From Vallitalea sp. (GTDB lineage: Bacteria; Bacillota; Clostridia; Lachnospirales; Vallitaleaceae), in assembly GCA_025210515.1 (NCBI GenBank), contig JAOARM010000014.1, positions 1 through 64,000 of the forward strand: a stretch of 64,000 bases of DNA, in the 5' to 3' direction. Positions 54,243 through 63,400 of this stretch are shown one piece after another. Positions within the stretch are counted from its first letter, which is position 1. Each line of letters starts with the position of its first letter. The position numbers and the translations under genes are program-made. The notes under the pieces are model-generated. The model did not search any database and was not told the origin of the DNA. It saw only the letters and a program-made list of their open reading frames with translations.

Positions 54243-54403
54243 AAAAGCCCTCCTCAAATAAAATCTAGTATAAAATCTATTACATTATAACATTTTAATA
54301 ATTTTACCAAAAGACTTTTTATGAAACAATTATATACTAAAATAAAAAGGATAAGATTATATTATCTATTCCTATCCTTAATTGTAAACCTAATATTTAT
54401 TTA

Positions 54404-54682
54404 TTATATTAATTCGTCAATAGCATATACCATCCCAATAGGTGTAACTGTATTAGCAATAAGTTTGTTAATTATTTCCATTGCTTTTAGTTTTGAGTCT
54501 GTAATCTTTTGAATAATATCTGTTTCTATAAGCTCCCCAGTAGTCTTTAATATTTCTATTCCGTATGCGGTTTTAGATAATCCAGTTTCTATATAAGTGG
54601 ATTCAATCAAGTAATATTCAAGGTTAATATTTCGGTACTCTTCAGTGTTAATACGTCTTGTACCTTCTAGATATTTCTTCAT
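54404..54682 (-). CDS. DUF6514-type small protein
   Basis: 92-residue cytoplasmic protein of unknown function found in many Clostridia. Recognised by YGIEILKT in the middle and the ending ANTVTPIGMVYAIDEL, the usual form of this family. The start ATG follows AGCGGGGATA. It overlaps an antisense open frame (54321-54512, plus strand) that has no ribosome-binding site and is rejected. Confidence 0.8.
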   Translation of the reverse strand: MKKYLEGTRRINTEEYRNINLEYYLIESTYIETGLSKTAYGIEILKTTGELIETDIIQKITDSKLKAMEIINKLIANTVTPIGMVYAIDELI

Positions 54683-54997
54683 ATTATCCCCGCTCTCTGT
54701 AATAAAATATTATCAAGACATATACCAATTATCCCCCTAGCTTCATTCAGATAATTATCAAAAATCAAACCACAATATCTTGTAGTCTATATATATTATC
54801 ACAATACATATTGTAGTTTAATGCCTTATGAACATTATATATTACTTCTAGCAAGTATTCTATATAAATATATCGCAAATTCCAAATATAAACTATCCTC
54901 ATTCGACGTTAATTTTCAATTCTTCTTAGTATCTCTGTATAATACCGTCATATATATAATATTACTGCGATATTTTTTATGCTATTTTACCTATTAT
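54683..54997. other. intergenic region, nothing recognised
   Basis: AT-rich; presumably holds the DUF6514 promoter and the 3' end of the pfkB-like transcript. No hairpin, repeat or gene is convincing. Confidence 0.4.
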
Positions 54998-55966
54998 TTA
55001 TTGAATATACCCTTGTTTTTTATTCATTATTTCAACTATTTTAACTTTATTATAGTAAAAATCTATATCTTTTCTACTACATATGTTAGGGTGCTTTGAG
55101 TTTTTGACTGAAATATTTGTAGCCATAATAAGCTTAGCCATTTTTTCTTGTTCATATTTTCTTTCAATGGAAACTGCAAAAGCTCCGACTAATGAATCAC
55201 TAGCTCCTAATCCATCAGAGATATCAATACATTCATCACATATTACTTTACATATTTTACTTTTGGATATAACATAGATTCCTTCATCAAAAGCATCATA
55301 AACCATGTAATGAATTCTATTATTAACCAAAATTTTATATAATTCTTTAATTATATAGTTTGTATCTTCTTCTAAAGAATCAAATATTTTTAGTTCTGCA
55401 ATAGTATCTTTACTAACTTTTACTCCATATGGATTAAGACTTAAAGATTTTCTTAGTTCTTGACCTTTCATAGCTGATATTATTTTTAGATTATTTTTCT
55501 TAGCTAATGTTATAATATCTTCTACTAAACTAAAGTCTGTTCCTTTTGGTAATTCTCCTCCAATAATCATAACTTTTGCATCTTTTATATGATTTTGTAA
55601 CTTGTGTTTGAAGTTTTTTGTATCTCTTTCATCAACTCTTAAACCATTATCTAATAATGTTGTTTCTGTTCCATTAATAGAATCTACAATTTTATATATA
55701 GATTTACTTTCTCCTAGATTAAACACCATATCTGATTTAATTCTACTTTTCTCCATAAAGTTCTTAATATATCTACCACCAATTCCACCAATAAACCCTA
55801 GTACATATGGTTCTCCTTGAAGGATCTTCGTTGTATAAGCTGAATATATAGTGCTTTCACCAAGACATATTCTATAATCTTGCACGTTATTAATACTATT
55901 CACTTCTAATCCATCAATAACAGCTAGCTTATTTATTGATGGATTAAGTGCTATTGTTACTATCAT
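54998..55966 (-). CDS. atypical PfkB-family (1-phosphofructokinase-like) protein
   Basis: 322 residues with the PfkB fold of FruK/LacC. The N-terminus IVTIALNPSINKLAVIDGLE fits, but the substrate-binding GGKGxNVS motif is replaced by CLGESTIYS. The C-terminal catalytic motif is DGLGASDSLVGAFA instead of GAGDS, keeping the Asp base. This suggests altered substrate or loss of sugar-phosphate kinase activity. The start ATG follows GAGGTGGAAATA. The gene begins 89 bp after the glnN stop with no terminator visible, so it may be read from the glnN transcript. A regulatory or nitrogen-linked role is speculation. Confidence 0.75.
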   Translation of the reverse strand: MIVTIALNPSINKLAVIDGLEVNSINNVQDYRICLGESTIYSAYTTKILQGEPYVLGFIGGIGGRYIKNFMEKSRIKSDMVFNLGESKSIYKIVDSINGTETTLLDNGLRVDERDTKNFKHKLQNHIKDAKVMIIGGELPKGTDFSLVEDIITLAKKNNLKIISAMKGQELRKSLSLNPYGVKVSKDTIAELKIFDSLEEDTNYIIKELYKILVNNRIHYMVYDAFDEGIYVISKSKICKVICDECIDISDGLGASDSLVGAFAVSIERKYEQEKMAKLIMATNISVKNSKHPNICSRKDIDFYYNKVKIVEIMNKKQGYIQ

Positions 55967-56055
55967 TTATTTCCACCTCAATATTATTACGCATTTAAGA
56001 TTATTATATTATATCAGAACTTTTGGTGATAAACAAATAATATTAATAATATATA

Positions 56056-58161
56056 TTAAACTCTAAATAACAGTTCATCATAAGTTGGGAATGGCCACAT
56101 ATCTTCTGATACTATAGCTTCTAGTTTATCACATGGCTTTCTAAGCTTTTCCATTGCAGTAAATACTTTTTCTCTATATACAAATGCTTGCTTCTCAACA
56201 TCATCAATTGCTTTTGCTTCATCAATTGCTTTATTAAGTTCAGCAACTGTAACTCTTACATCAAATAATAATTTTGAAATATTAGTCACAATCTCTTCTT
56301 GAATAGATACATCTACTGCTGGACAAACAGATTTTATTTTGCTAATTGACTCAGCAACACTTGTCATATAATCTATACATGCAGGTATTATTTGTTTGTT
56401 AACCATTTGAGACATTGTTAATCCTTCAATATTAATACTCTTTGCATATTCTTCGTATGTAATCTCTTTTCTAGATGCTACTTCTTCTTTTGAGAATATA
56501 TGATGACGTTCGAATATCTCGATATATTCTGGTCTATCAAAGTAAGATGTGGCTTCTACTGTTGATTTTATATTTGGAAGTCCTCTTCTTGCAGCTTCTT
56601 CAACCCACTCGTCTGAATATCCATCTCCGTTAAATACAACTTTTTTATGATCTTTAATTAATCTTTTAACAACTTTTTTAAGAGCATGAGTAAAATCATC
56701 TGCTTTTTCTAGTTCCTCTGCAACTCTTCTTAAACATTCTGCAACAATTGTATTTAATATAATGTTAGGACCTGCTATTGATGCAGATGAAGGACACATT
56801 CTAAATTCAAATCTATTTCCTGTAAATGCAAATGGAGATGTTCTATTTCTATCTGTAGCATCTTTTGGAAGTCTAGGTAATGTGGAAACTCCAATATCAA
56901 GAAATCCTCCTGAGATTGAGTTATTTAAGTCACCTGCTTCAATTTGCTCAATTATATCTGTTAATTGCTCTCCAAGGAACATAGAAATAATTGCTGGTGG
57001 TGCTTCATTTGCTCCTAATCTATGGTCATTACCTGCATTGGCTGCTGATAATCTTAATAGTGGTGCATATTCGTCAACCGCTTCCATAATAACCGCTAAG
57101 AATAATAAAAACTGAGCGTTTTCATGAGGTGTTTTACCTGGATCTAATAAGTTAATACCATCATCTGTTGCCATAGACCAGTTATTATGTTTTCCAGAAC
57201 CATTAACTCCAGCAAAAGGTTTTTCATGTAATAAACATACAAGGTCATGTCTCATTGCAACTTTTTGTATAACTTCCATCATTAATTGGTTATGATCTGT
57301 TGCAATATTAGTTGTAGCAAAAATTGGTGCTACTTCATGTTGTCCTGGAGCTACTTCATTATGCTTTGTCTTAGCAGAAACACCTAATTTCCAAAGTTCA
57401 ATATCTAACTCTCTCATAAAGTTAGCAATTCTTTCTTTTATACTACCAAAGTAATGATCGTCCATCTCTTGACCTTTTGGTGGCAATGCTCCAAATAATG
57501 TTCTTCCAGTAAAAATCAAATCTTTTCTTTGTTGATAATATTTTTTGTCTACTAAGAAATACTCTTGTTCAGCACCAACTGTAGTAATTACTTTTTTTGA
57601 TTTATTATTTCCAAATAATTTAAGTATACGCATTGCTTGAACTGATAAAGCTTCCATTGAACGAAGTAATGGAGTTTTCTTATCAAGAGCTTCTCCTGTA
57701 TATGAGTAAAATGCCGTTGGAATACATAAAGTAACTCCTGCTGAATCTTCTTTTAAGAAAGCTGGTGATGTTGGATCCCATGCAGTATATCCTCTAGCTT
57801 CAAATGTAGCTCTAAGTCCTCCATTAGGAAAAGATGAAGCATCTGGTTCACCTTGTATTAATTCCTTACCAGAAAATTGCATTGTAGCTCCTCCATCAGA
57901 CGTTAATGAAAGAAATGCATCATGTTTTTCAGCTGTTTTTCCTGTCATTGGTTGGAACCAATGAGTATAGTGTGTTGCTCCTTTTTGAATAGCCCAATCT
58001 TTCATAGCATTTGCAATAATTTCTGCTGTTTCTTTTGTAAGTTTTTCTCCACGTTCTATTGTTCTCTTAAATGTCTTGTAAGTATCCTTTGGTAATCTTT
58101 CCTTCATAATTGCATCACTAAATACGTTAGTTCCAAATACTTCAATCATGTTTTTACTCAT
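56056..58161 (-). CDS. glnN: type III glutamine synthetase (GlnN)
   Basis: 701-residue GSIII, which makes glutamine from glutamate, ammonia and ATP as a double-hexamer. Features are [20 protein letters not shown] near residue 80, [62 protein letters not shown], and [20 protein letters not shown]. The C-terminal helical extension typical of GSIII is present. The start follows CAAGGAGG. Expression is expected to depend on the ANTAR regulator through the leader just upstream. Confidence 0.97.
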   Translation of the reverse strand: MSKNMIEVFGTNVFSDAIMKERLPKDTYKTFKRTIERGEKLTKETAEIIANAMKDWAIQKGATHYTHWFQPMTGKTAEKHDAFLSLTSDGGATMQFSGKELIQGEPDASSFPNGGLRATFEARGYTAWDPTSPAFLKEDSAGVTLCIPTAFYSYTGEALDKKTPLLRSMEALSVQAMRILKLFGNNKSKKVITTVGAEQEYFLVDKKYYQQRKDLIFTGRTLFGALPPKGQEMDDHYFGSIKERIANFMRELDIELWKLGVSAKTKHNEVAPGQHEVAPIFATTNIATDHNQLMMEVIQKVAMRHDLVCLLHEKPFAGVNGSGKHNNWSMATDDGINLLDPGKTPHENAQFLLFLAVIMEAVDEYAPLLRLSAANAGNDHRLGANEAPPAIISMFLGEQLTDIIEQIEAGDLNNSISGGFLDIGVSTLPRLPKDATDRNRTSPFAFTGNRFEFRMCPSSASIAGPNIILNTIVAECLRRVAEELEKADDFTHALKKVVKRLIKDHKKVVFNGDGYSDEWVEEAARRGLPNIKSTVEATSYFDRPEYIEIFERHHIFSKEEVASRKEITYEEYAKSINIEGLTMSQMVNKQIIPACIDYMTSVAESISKIKSVCPAVDVSIQEEIVTNISKLLFDVRVTVAELNKAIDEAKAIDDVEKQAFVYREKVFTAMEKLRKPCDKLEAIVSEDMWPFPTYDELLFRV

Positions 58162-58236
58162 ATTTATATCCTCCTTGATTTTTATTAATAGTCACATTTT
58201 ACAAGCTAACAACTAATTTATAAGTTATTATTATAC

Positions 58237-58364
58237 AAAAAAGGCGCACTAAGGAAAATCCTTAAGAACGCCATTGTTCTAAAAATTATAGGATAGTTAA
58301 TTAATAAAGCTTCTTCGCTTTATCACGTTGAATATACTATATCATATTTTATTATTTTTTGCAA
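58237..58364 (-). promoter_or_regulatory. glnN promoter and ANTAR-type antitermination leader
   Basis: On the minus strand TTGCAA (58364-58359), 17 bp, TATAGT (58341-58336). Hairpin P1: ATAAAGC-GAAGAA-GCTTTAT (58323-58304). P2: AGAAC-AATGGC-GTTCT (58280-58265). The terminator is GGCGTTCTTAAGGA/TCCTTAGTGCGCC, then six T (58272-58237). P2 and the terminator share GGCGTTCT and cannot form together. Both loops are hexaloops; P2 has the A1 and G4 of known ANTAR targets, P1 has G4 but G at position 1. Confidence 0.82.
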
Positions 58365-58457
58365 GTATAAACCTATTTGAATTTATTTTCCAGAATTATC
58401 TGTATATATCCAATCAATTAATACACTATATTTATATAGTAATTATTAAGAAATATT

Positions 58458-59036
58458 TTATCTAGTATTATTATATTTATTTATAATCTGATTTGCTACT
58501 ATTACTTTTGAAATACCTTTATTCATACTATACTTTTGAATTTTTCTATGAGCTTCTTCTTCAGTCATATCCATATTCTTCATTAATAATTCTTTTGCTT
58601 TTAGTATTAGCTGCTTTTCATCTTGTTTCTTTTGTAACGTACTTACTTCTTTTTCTAATTTAGCTATACTTTTTGATGTCTTTATCATTATGTCAATATT
58701 ATTTAGTAATAGTGTTCTATTAATAGGCTTAATAAGAGAAGTGAACATAGGTTCTTGGTTTAAATTAGTAAAATACTGTACATTAGCAGATGTTATAATA
58801 GCAATAATTGGGCATATTCTATCTGCTATCAACACTTCACTTATTTCATGTCCATTTAATCCTACCATGTTATAATCCAATATACATATATCTGGATAAA
58901 GTGCATGGACTCTTCTTAATAGGTCATAACCATTAGTAGTCTCTCCTATTATGTTATATCCATTTTCTTTCAGAAAGTAGGACAATTGTTTTAAATTTTT
59001 CTCCTTTGAAGAACCTACGATAACTCTCGCTCCCAT
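58458..59036 (-). CDS. ANTAR-domain response regulator (RNA antiterminator)
   Basis: 192 residues from ATG 59036, which follows GAAGGGTG. The receiver domain spans 1-120 (VIVGSSKEKNLKQLSYFLKE; acceptor D54 in CILDYNM; Lys in LIKPIN). A coiled-coil linker follows (SIAKLEKEVSTLQKKQDEKQ). The C-terminal ANTAR domain is KAKELLMKNMDMTEEEAHRK and QKYSMNKGISKVIVANQI. On phosphorylation such proteins dimerise and bind dual hexaloop RNA hairpins to prevent termination. The gene lies between glnA and glnN and right before a matching leader. No histidine kinase is adjacent. Confidence 0.93.
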   Translation of the reverse strand: MGARVIVGSSKEKNLKQLSYFLKENGYNIIGETTNGYDLLRRVHALYPDICILDYNMVGLNGHEISEVLIADRICPIIAIITSANVQYFTNLNQEPMFTSLIKPINRTLLLNNIDIMIKTSKSIAKLEKEVSTLQKKQDEKQLILKAKELLMKNMDMTEEEAHRKIQKYSMNKGISKVIVANQIINKYNNTR

Positions 59037-59073
59037 ATGAAACACCCTTCAACATAATATTAACTATGCACTA

Positions 59074-60408
59074 CTAATATCTTGAAATATATTTATTAAC
59101 TTCCCATGGATGTACCATTGATACGTATTCATCCCATTCAATACTTTTTGCTTTCATATATCTATCAAATACATCTCCTAGTGCTTCCTTAATAATATCA
59201 TCTTTGGATAATTCAATTAGTGCTTCTTTTAGATTACTAGGAATTGTAGATTCTACATCTAGAGTATCTAACACTGTACTTAATTCTTTCTTTTTCATCA
59301 TTTTAGGAGGTTCAATTTTATTTTTTATACCATCTAGACCAGCTTTTAATATAACTGCAACAGCTAAATATGGGTTACATGATGGATCTGGACTTCTAAG
59401 CTCTATCAGAGAATTTTTCCCTCTACCGCTAGGTACTCTTATAAGTGGACTTGCATTTATTGTAGACCAACCAATACGAACTGGAGCTTCAAAACCAGAA
59501 ACAAGTCTCTTATATGAATTAACGGTAGGGTTAGCAACAGCAGTCAATGCCTTAGCATGTTTTAATAATCCTCCCATAAAATAATACGCTTCTTTTGATA
59601 ACTTCAACTCATCTTCTTTATTATAAAATATATTTTTTCCTTCTTCATTATACATAAGCAAATTACAATGCATACCCGACCCACTAATTCCAAAAATAGG
59701 TTTTGGCATGAACGTTGCATGTAATCCGTGTTTTCTTGCAATCACTTTCACAACAAGTTTAAAGGTGGCAATATTATCTGCCGACTTTAGAGCATCACAG
59801 TATTTAAAATCAATTTCATGCTGTCCAGGAGCTACTTCATGATGTGATGCTTGAATATCAAATCCCATTTCCTCTAATGTTAATACAATATCTCTTCTTA
59901 CATTCTCTCCTAAGTCAATAGGACCTAAATCAAAATATCCTGCATTATCATGAGTTGTTGTAGTTGGTTCACCATTTTCATCTATATGAAATAAAAAAAA
60001 TTCAAATTCTGGACCTACGTTAAAATAATATCCCATATTCTCTGCTTCTTGTATAACCTTTTTCAAAACATATCTTGGATCACCTTTAAAAGGGGTATCA
60101 TCTAAATTATAGATATCACATATCATTCGTGCAACTTTTCCTTGGTGTGGCCTCCAAGGAAATATTTCAAAAGTATCTAAGTCTGGTTTCAGATACATGT
60201 CCGATTCTTCCATTCTAACAAAACCTTCAATAGATGACCCATCAATTAAAATCTCACCGTTTAATGCTTTTTCTAGTTGTTCTACAGTAATTGCAACATT
60301 TTTCAAAGTACCTAGGATGTCAACAAATTGTAGTCTTATAAACTTAATATCTTCTTCTCTGGCAATTTTAATTATTTCATCTTTCGTATACATGCTACCC
60401 TCCAACAT
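59074..60408 (-). CDS. glnA: type I glutamine synthetase (GlnA)
   Basis: 444-residue dodecameric GSI of the Gram-positive (GSI-alpha) size. Features are [18 protein letters not shown] at the N-terminus, the active-site loop [73 protein letters not shown] and the C-terminal [12 protein letters not shown] block. The Gram-positive feedback Arg region is not resolvable by eye. The start follows AAGGAGG with 7-nt spacing; an ATG 15 nt in is also possible. It is followed 37 bp later by the ANTAR gene, so both are on one transcript. Confidence 0.97.
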   Translation of the reverse strand: MLEGSMYTKDEIIKIAREEDIKFIRLQFVDILGTLKNVAITVEQLEKALNGEILIDGSSIEGFVRMEESDMYLKPDLDTFEIFPWRPHQGKVARMICDIYNLDDTPFKGDPRYVLKKVIQEAENMGYYFNVGPEFEFFLFHIDENGEPTTTTHDNAGYFDLGPIDLGENVRRDIVLTLEEMGFDIQASHHEVAPGQHEIDFKYCDALKSADNIATFKLVVKVIARKHGLHATFMPKPIFGISGSGMHCNLLMYNEEGKNIFYNKEDELKLSKEAYYFMGGLLKHAKALTAVANPTVNSYKRLVSGFEAPVRIGWSTINASPLIRVPSGRGKNSLIELRSPDPSCNPYLAVAVILKAGLDGIKNKIEPPKMMKKKELSTVLDTLDVESTIPSNLKEALIELSKDDIIKEALGDVFDRYMKAKSIEWDEYVSMVHPWEVNKYISRY

Positions 60409-60471
60409 AATGATACCTCCTTAGTTATTACTAAATTATTAACTCTTACTGACCAAATTATCTTGTTATTA

Positions 60472-60500
60472 ACTATAATATAAATGAGTTATTTTTGCAA
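60472..60500 (-). promoter_or_regulatory. glnA promoter
   Basis: On the minus strand TTGCAA (60500-60495), 17 bp, TATAGT (60477-60472): the same -35 and -10 hexamers as the glnN promoter. There are no hexaloop hairpins in this leader. Confidence 0.75.
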
Positions 60501-60653
60501 CATTGTATCATACTACCTTCAATTATTATTAGCCTTTTATTAAATAATATAGGATAATAGATGTAAATATATACCCATCTATTGCTAATATGATATAATA
60601 TTTTAGTAAAGTATATATAATAGATAATTACTATTACTAATATAGGTGATAAT

Positions 60654-62993
60654 ATGAAAATAACTTTTGAAAAAAAAATAGATAGAGATGAAGTTCTAAG
60701 CACAATGGAATGTTATAAAAATAGCCCTAATTATCCACATTATTGCAAGCTTTATAATGAGGTTATTGAAGAGTCACTTATGGATATTAATCCAGAAGGA
60801 TATTATATTATAAAAGAAAATGATAACTATATAGATAATAAATATGAAGAAGTAATCTTCTGTATTATTACTCTAGGTAATAACATTAACCAAAAAATCA
60901 AGCATTACTTTCATAATAATAATTATCTAAAAGGCATGCTATTAAATACTATAGGTGACATAATACTATTTAATATGAGTACATCTATGTATGAATTACT
61001 TTCAAAAGAACAAAATTCAAAAGGTATTAATCTTAGCTCACGAATAGAGCCAGGTTCAATAGAATATGATATTAAATTCCAAAAAACTATTTTAGATTTA
61101 ATTAATGAAGAAGAAAATACTAATATAAAAATAACTTCTGGATATATGTTATATCCTTCTAAATCACTATCATATTGTTATGGAGCATCTAAGTCTATAC
61201 CTTGTACACATATAGACCATGATTGTTCTATGTGCTCTAATGTAACTTGCAACTACAGAAAAGTTATGTTAACTATTAAAGATAAAAATAATTCTTATAC
61301 TATTAATGTAAAATCAGGTACTAATCTATTAACAGCTCTTAGAGATAATAACATTCCTATTAATGCATATTGTAACGGACAAAAAACATGTGGTAAGTGT
61401 AAAGTAAAAGTTATAAGTAGTAACTTAGAATTATCAGTAGATGAAAAGAGATTATTAACAGAGAAAGAAATTAATGATAATACTGTATTAGCATGTTTTC
61501 ATAATCTATATGAAAATACTATAGTTGAAATTATAAGTTCAGATACAATATCTAAAATAGAAACAAACTATATCTTTCCAACTGTTAATTCACCAAAATA
61601 TAGAATAATAAGTGTTAATAATATAATAGAAAATAATAAACTTCATCAAAGTGTTGTAGAGTTAATTAATAAGAAATTATGTGCTAATTATAATTACTCA
61701 TTAAACTCACTAAAGCAATTATCACTAATTAATAATTATACAAGCAGTATTACTTTGTTATCTAACAATAACAAAGATATTCTTAAAGTAAGTAATGATA
61801 ATATACAAGCATATGGTATTGGAATTGATATAGGTACTACAACAATAGCTATAGTTTTAATTGACTTAATTAATATGAAACAAATAGATATCTATAAATA
61901 CGAAAACCCTCAGAAAGCTTATGGGGCTGATATTATAACTAGAATTAATTATGCAATAAATGATGATAAAAACATATTAACAGATTTAATACTTAACGAA
62001 ATAAGTCAAGGAATAATATCATTACTTAATAAATCTAATATATCTACAGAAAATGTTACAGAAGTAGCTATTGGCGGTAATACAACTATGTTATATTTAT
62101 TAACTAGATTAAATCCGTATCAATTATCCATCAGCCCTTTTATAACAGTAGATTTATCTATGAAAGAATATGAATATTATAAGCTATTTAATGATAGATT
62201 ACTTGATTGCAAAGTCACCTTACTACCTGGAATATCTGCTTATATTGGTGCTGATATTATCTCTGGACTTTATTACTGTGACTTAGTTAATCAAAATGAA
62301 AATATACTATTTATTGATATAGGAACTAATGGAGAAATGGCTTTAAAATGTAATAATAGGATTATATGTGCTTCCACAGCCGCAGGTCCCGCATTTGAAG
62401 GAGCAAATATAAAATGTGGTATGCCTAGTATTAATGGAGCTATAATTAATGTAGAATATACTAATAATGAATTCACTTATGATGTTATAGGAAATATTTC
62501 TCCAAAAGGTATATGTGGTTCAGCTCTTATAGATATAGCTTCTATATTATTAGATAACAATATGATTGATACAACTGGTAAGATGAATGATAAGAAATGT
62601 ATTATCTATACAGATGAACACTCTGAAATAGCAATATATCAAGAAGATATAAGACAATTACAGTTGGCTAAATCTGCAATATCGGCAGGAATAAGTGTAT
62701 TAATAAATGAAGCTAATATAAATGTTAGTGATATTGATAAAGTGTATATAGCAGGTGGCTTTGGTAGTAATCTTAATATATCAAATGCTACTGCTATAGG
62801 AATAATACCAAGAGAGTTAGAGAACAAAGTAAAACTATTAGGCAATAGTTCGTTAGGAGGATGTGTGAAATATCTCCTTAATGCTAATAGTTATGATGAT
62901 TTTGATTTGATTAAGTCAAGATGTGAGTATATAGAGTTAGCTACTAGTGTGAAGTTTAATGAAGACTATATTAGAGATATGTTTTTTAGCTAA
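60654..62993 (+). CDS. corrinoid-protein reductive activator (ASKHA/RamA-like) with N-terminal MetH-activation-like domain
   Basis: 779-residue fusion. Residues 1-205 resemble the B12-dependent methionine synthase activation domain (KGMLLNTIGDIILFNMSTSM, RIEPGSIEYDIKFQ, TSGYMLYPSKSLSY), with cysteines C184, C191, C194 and C199. Residues 206-290 form a plant-type [2Fe-2S] ferredoxin domain with C240, C246, C249 and C281 (YCNGQKTCGKCKVKV). Residues 385-779 are the ASKHA/DUF4445 ATPase domain (GIGIDIGTTTIAIVLID, AIGGNTTMLYLL, STAAGPAFEGANIKCGM, YIAGGFGSN). ASKHA activators use ATP to reduce inactive Co(II) corrinoid to Co(I). The start follows ATAGGTGATA. No methyltransferase or corrinoid protein is adjacent. 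Confidence 0.9.
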   Translation: MKITFEKKIDRDEVLSTMECYKNSPNYPHYCKLYNEVIEESLMDINPEGYYIIKENDNYIDNKYEEVIFCIITLGNNINQKIKHYFHNNNYLKGMLLNTIGDIILFNMSTSMYELLSKEQNSKGINLSSRIEPGSIEYDIKFQKTILDLINEEENTNIKITSGYMLYPSKSLSYCYGASKSIPCTHIDHDCSMCSNVTCNYRKVMLTIKDKNNSYTINVKSGTNLLTALRDNNIPINAYCNGQKTCGKCKVKVISSNLELSVDEKRLLTEKEINDNTVLACFHNLYENTIVEIISSDTISKIETNYIFPTVNSPKYRIISVNNIIENNKLHQSVVELINKKLCANYNYSLNSLKQLSLINNYTSSITLLSNNNKDILKVSNDNIQAYGIGIDIGTTTIAIVLIDLINMKQIDIYKYENPQKAYGADIITRINYAINDDKNILTDLILNEISQGIISLLNKSNISTENVTEVAIGGNTTMLYLLTRLNPYQLSISPFITVDLSMKEYEYYKLFNDRLLDCKVTLLPGISAYIGADIISGLYYCDLVNQNENILFIDIGTNGEMALKCNNRIICASTAAGPAFEGANIKCGMPSINGAIINVEYTNNEFTYDVIGNISPKGICGSALIDIASILLDNNMIDTTGKMNDKKCIIYTDEHSEIAIYQEDIRQLQLAKSAISAGISVLINEANINVSDIDKVYIAGGFGSNLNISNATAIGIIPRELENKVKLLGNSSLGGCVKYLLNANSYDDFDLIKSRCEYIELATSVKFNEDYIRDMFFS

Positions 62994-63180
62994 GTGTTTG
63001 GATTAATTTCCGTAGATGTATAGATATAGAAAACTTGTTCCTGATAAAGAATTAAAGAAAAACTAGGCTCATTATGTTTCCAACATATTCTATTTAGTTT
63101 CGTCTTTTATTACGACTTAAGCCGTTGAAATTTCATGATAATATATATGATACTAAGAAATGATGATACTAGCGTAGAAT

Positions 63181-63290
63181 ATATAGGGTAATATGGAGCA
63201 CGAGCCACGGACGGCGAGGTCAGCTATTTTAATCAGGACGATTAACTAGCTGACGGAATATTACCCTATATGTTCGGAGCGGAAACTCCC
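63181..63290 (+). ncRNA. candidate structured RNA (three-way junction), class uncertain
   Basis: A locally GC-richer island in an AT-rich gap. Outer stem ATATAGGGTAATAT (63181-63194) pairs perfectly over 14 bp with ATATTACCCTATAT (63258-63271). Inside are a small hairpin GCC-ACGGAC-GGC and a long hairpin GTCAGCTA...TTAATC-AGGAC-GATTAA...TAGCTGAC. A further hairpin GGAG-CGGAAA-CTCC follows at 63276-63289. Both inner loops contain GGAC. There is no open reading frame. The orientation is a guess; the reverse strand would fold similarly. Confidence 0.5.
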
Positions 63291-63296
63291 ATGTTA

Positions 63297-63330
63297 TTTT
63301 GATATAAAGTTCATATACTCTATATCAAAA
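63297..63330. terminator. hairpin after the candidate RNA
   Basis: TTTTGATATA (63297-63306) and TATATCAAAA (63321-63330) form a perfect 10-bp stem. It could end the candidate RNA transcript, but no strong T run follows. Confidence 0.4.
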
Positions 63331-63350
63331 TTCAAACTTCTCTCTATAGC

Positions 63351-63382
63351 AAAAAAAGCCGTATTCTCTAAAGAATAACGGC
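63351..63382 (-). terminator. terminator of the aminotransferase gene
   Basis: On the minus strand GCCGTTATTC / GAATACGGC followed by seven T, about 19 bp past the stop codon. Confidence 0.85.
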
Positions 63383-63400
63383 AATTTTATAATAATTAAT

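Noticed and set aside
54321..54512. 63-codon plus-strand frame encoding a hydrophobic peptide
   Set aside because: It overlaps the recognised DUF6514 gene antisense and lacks a ribosome-binding site.
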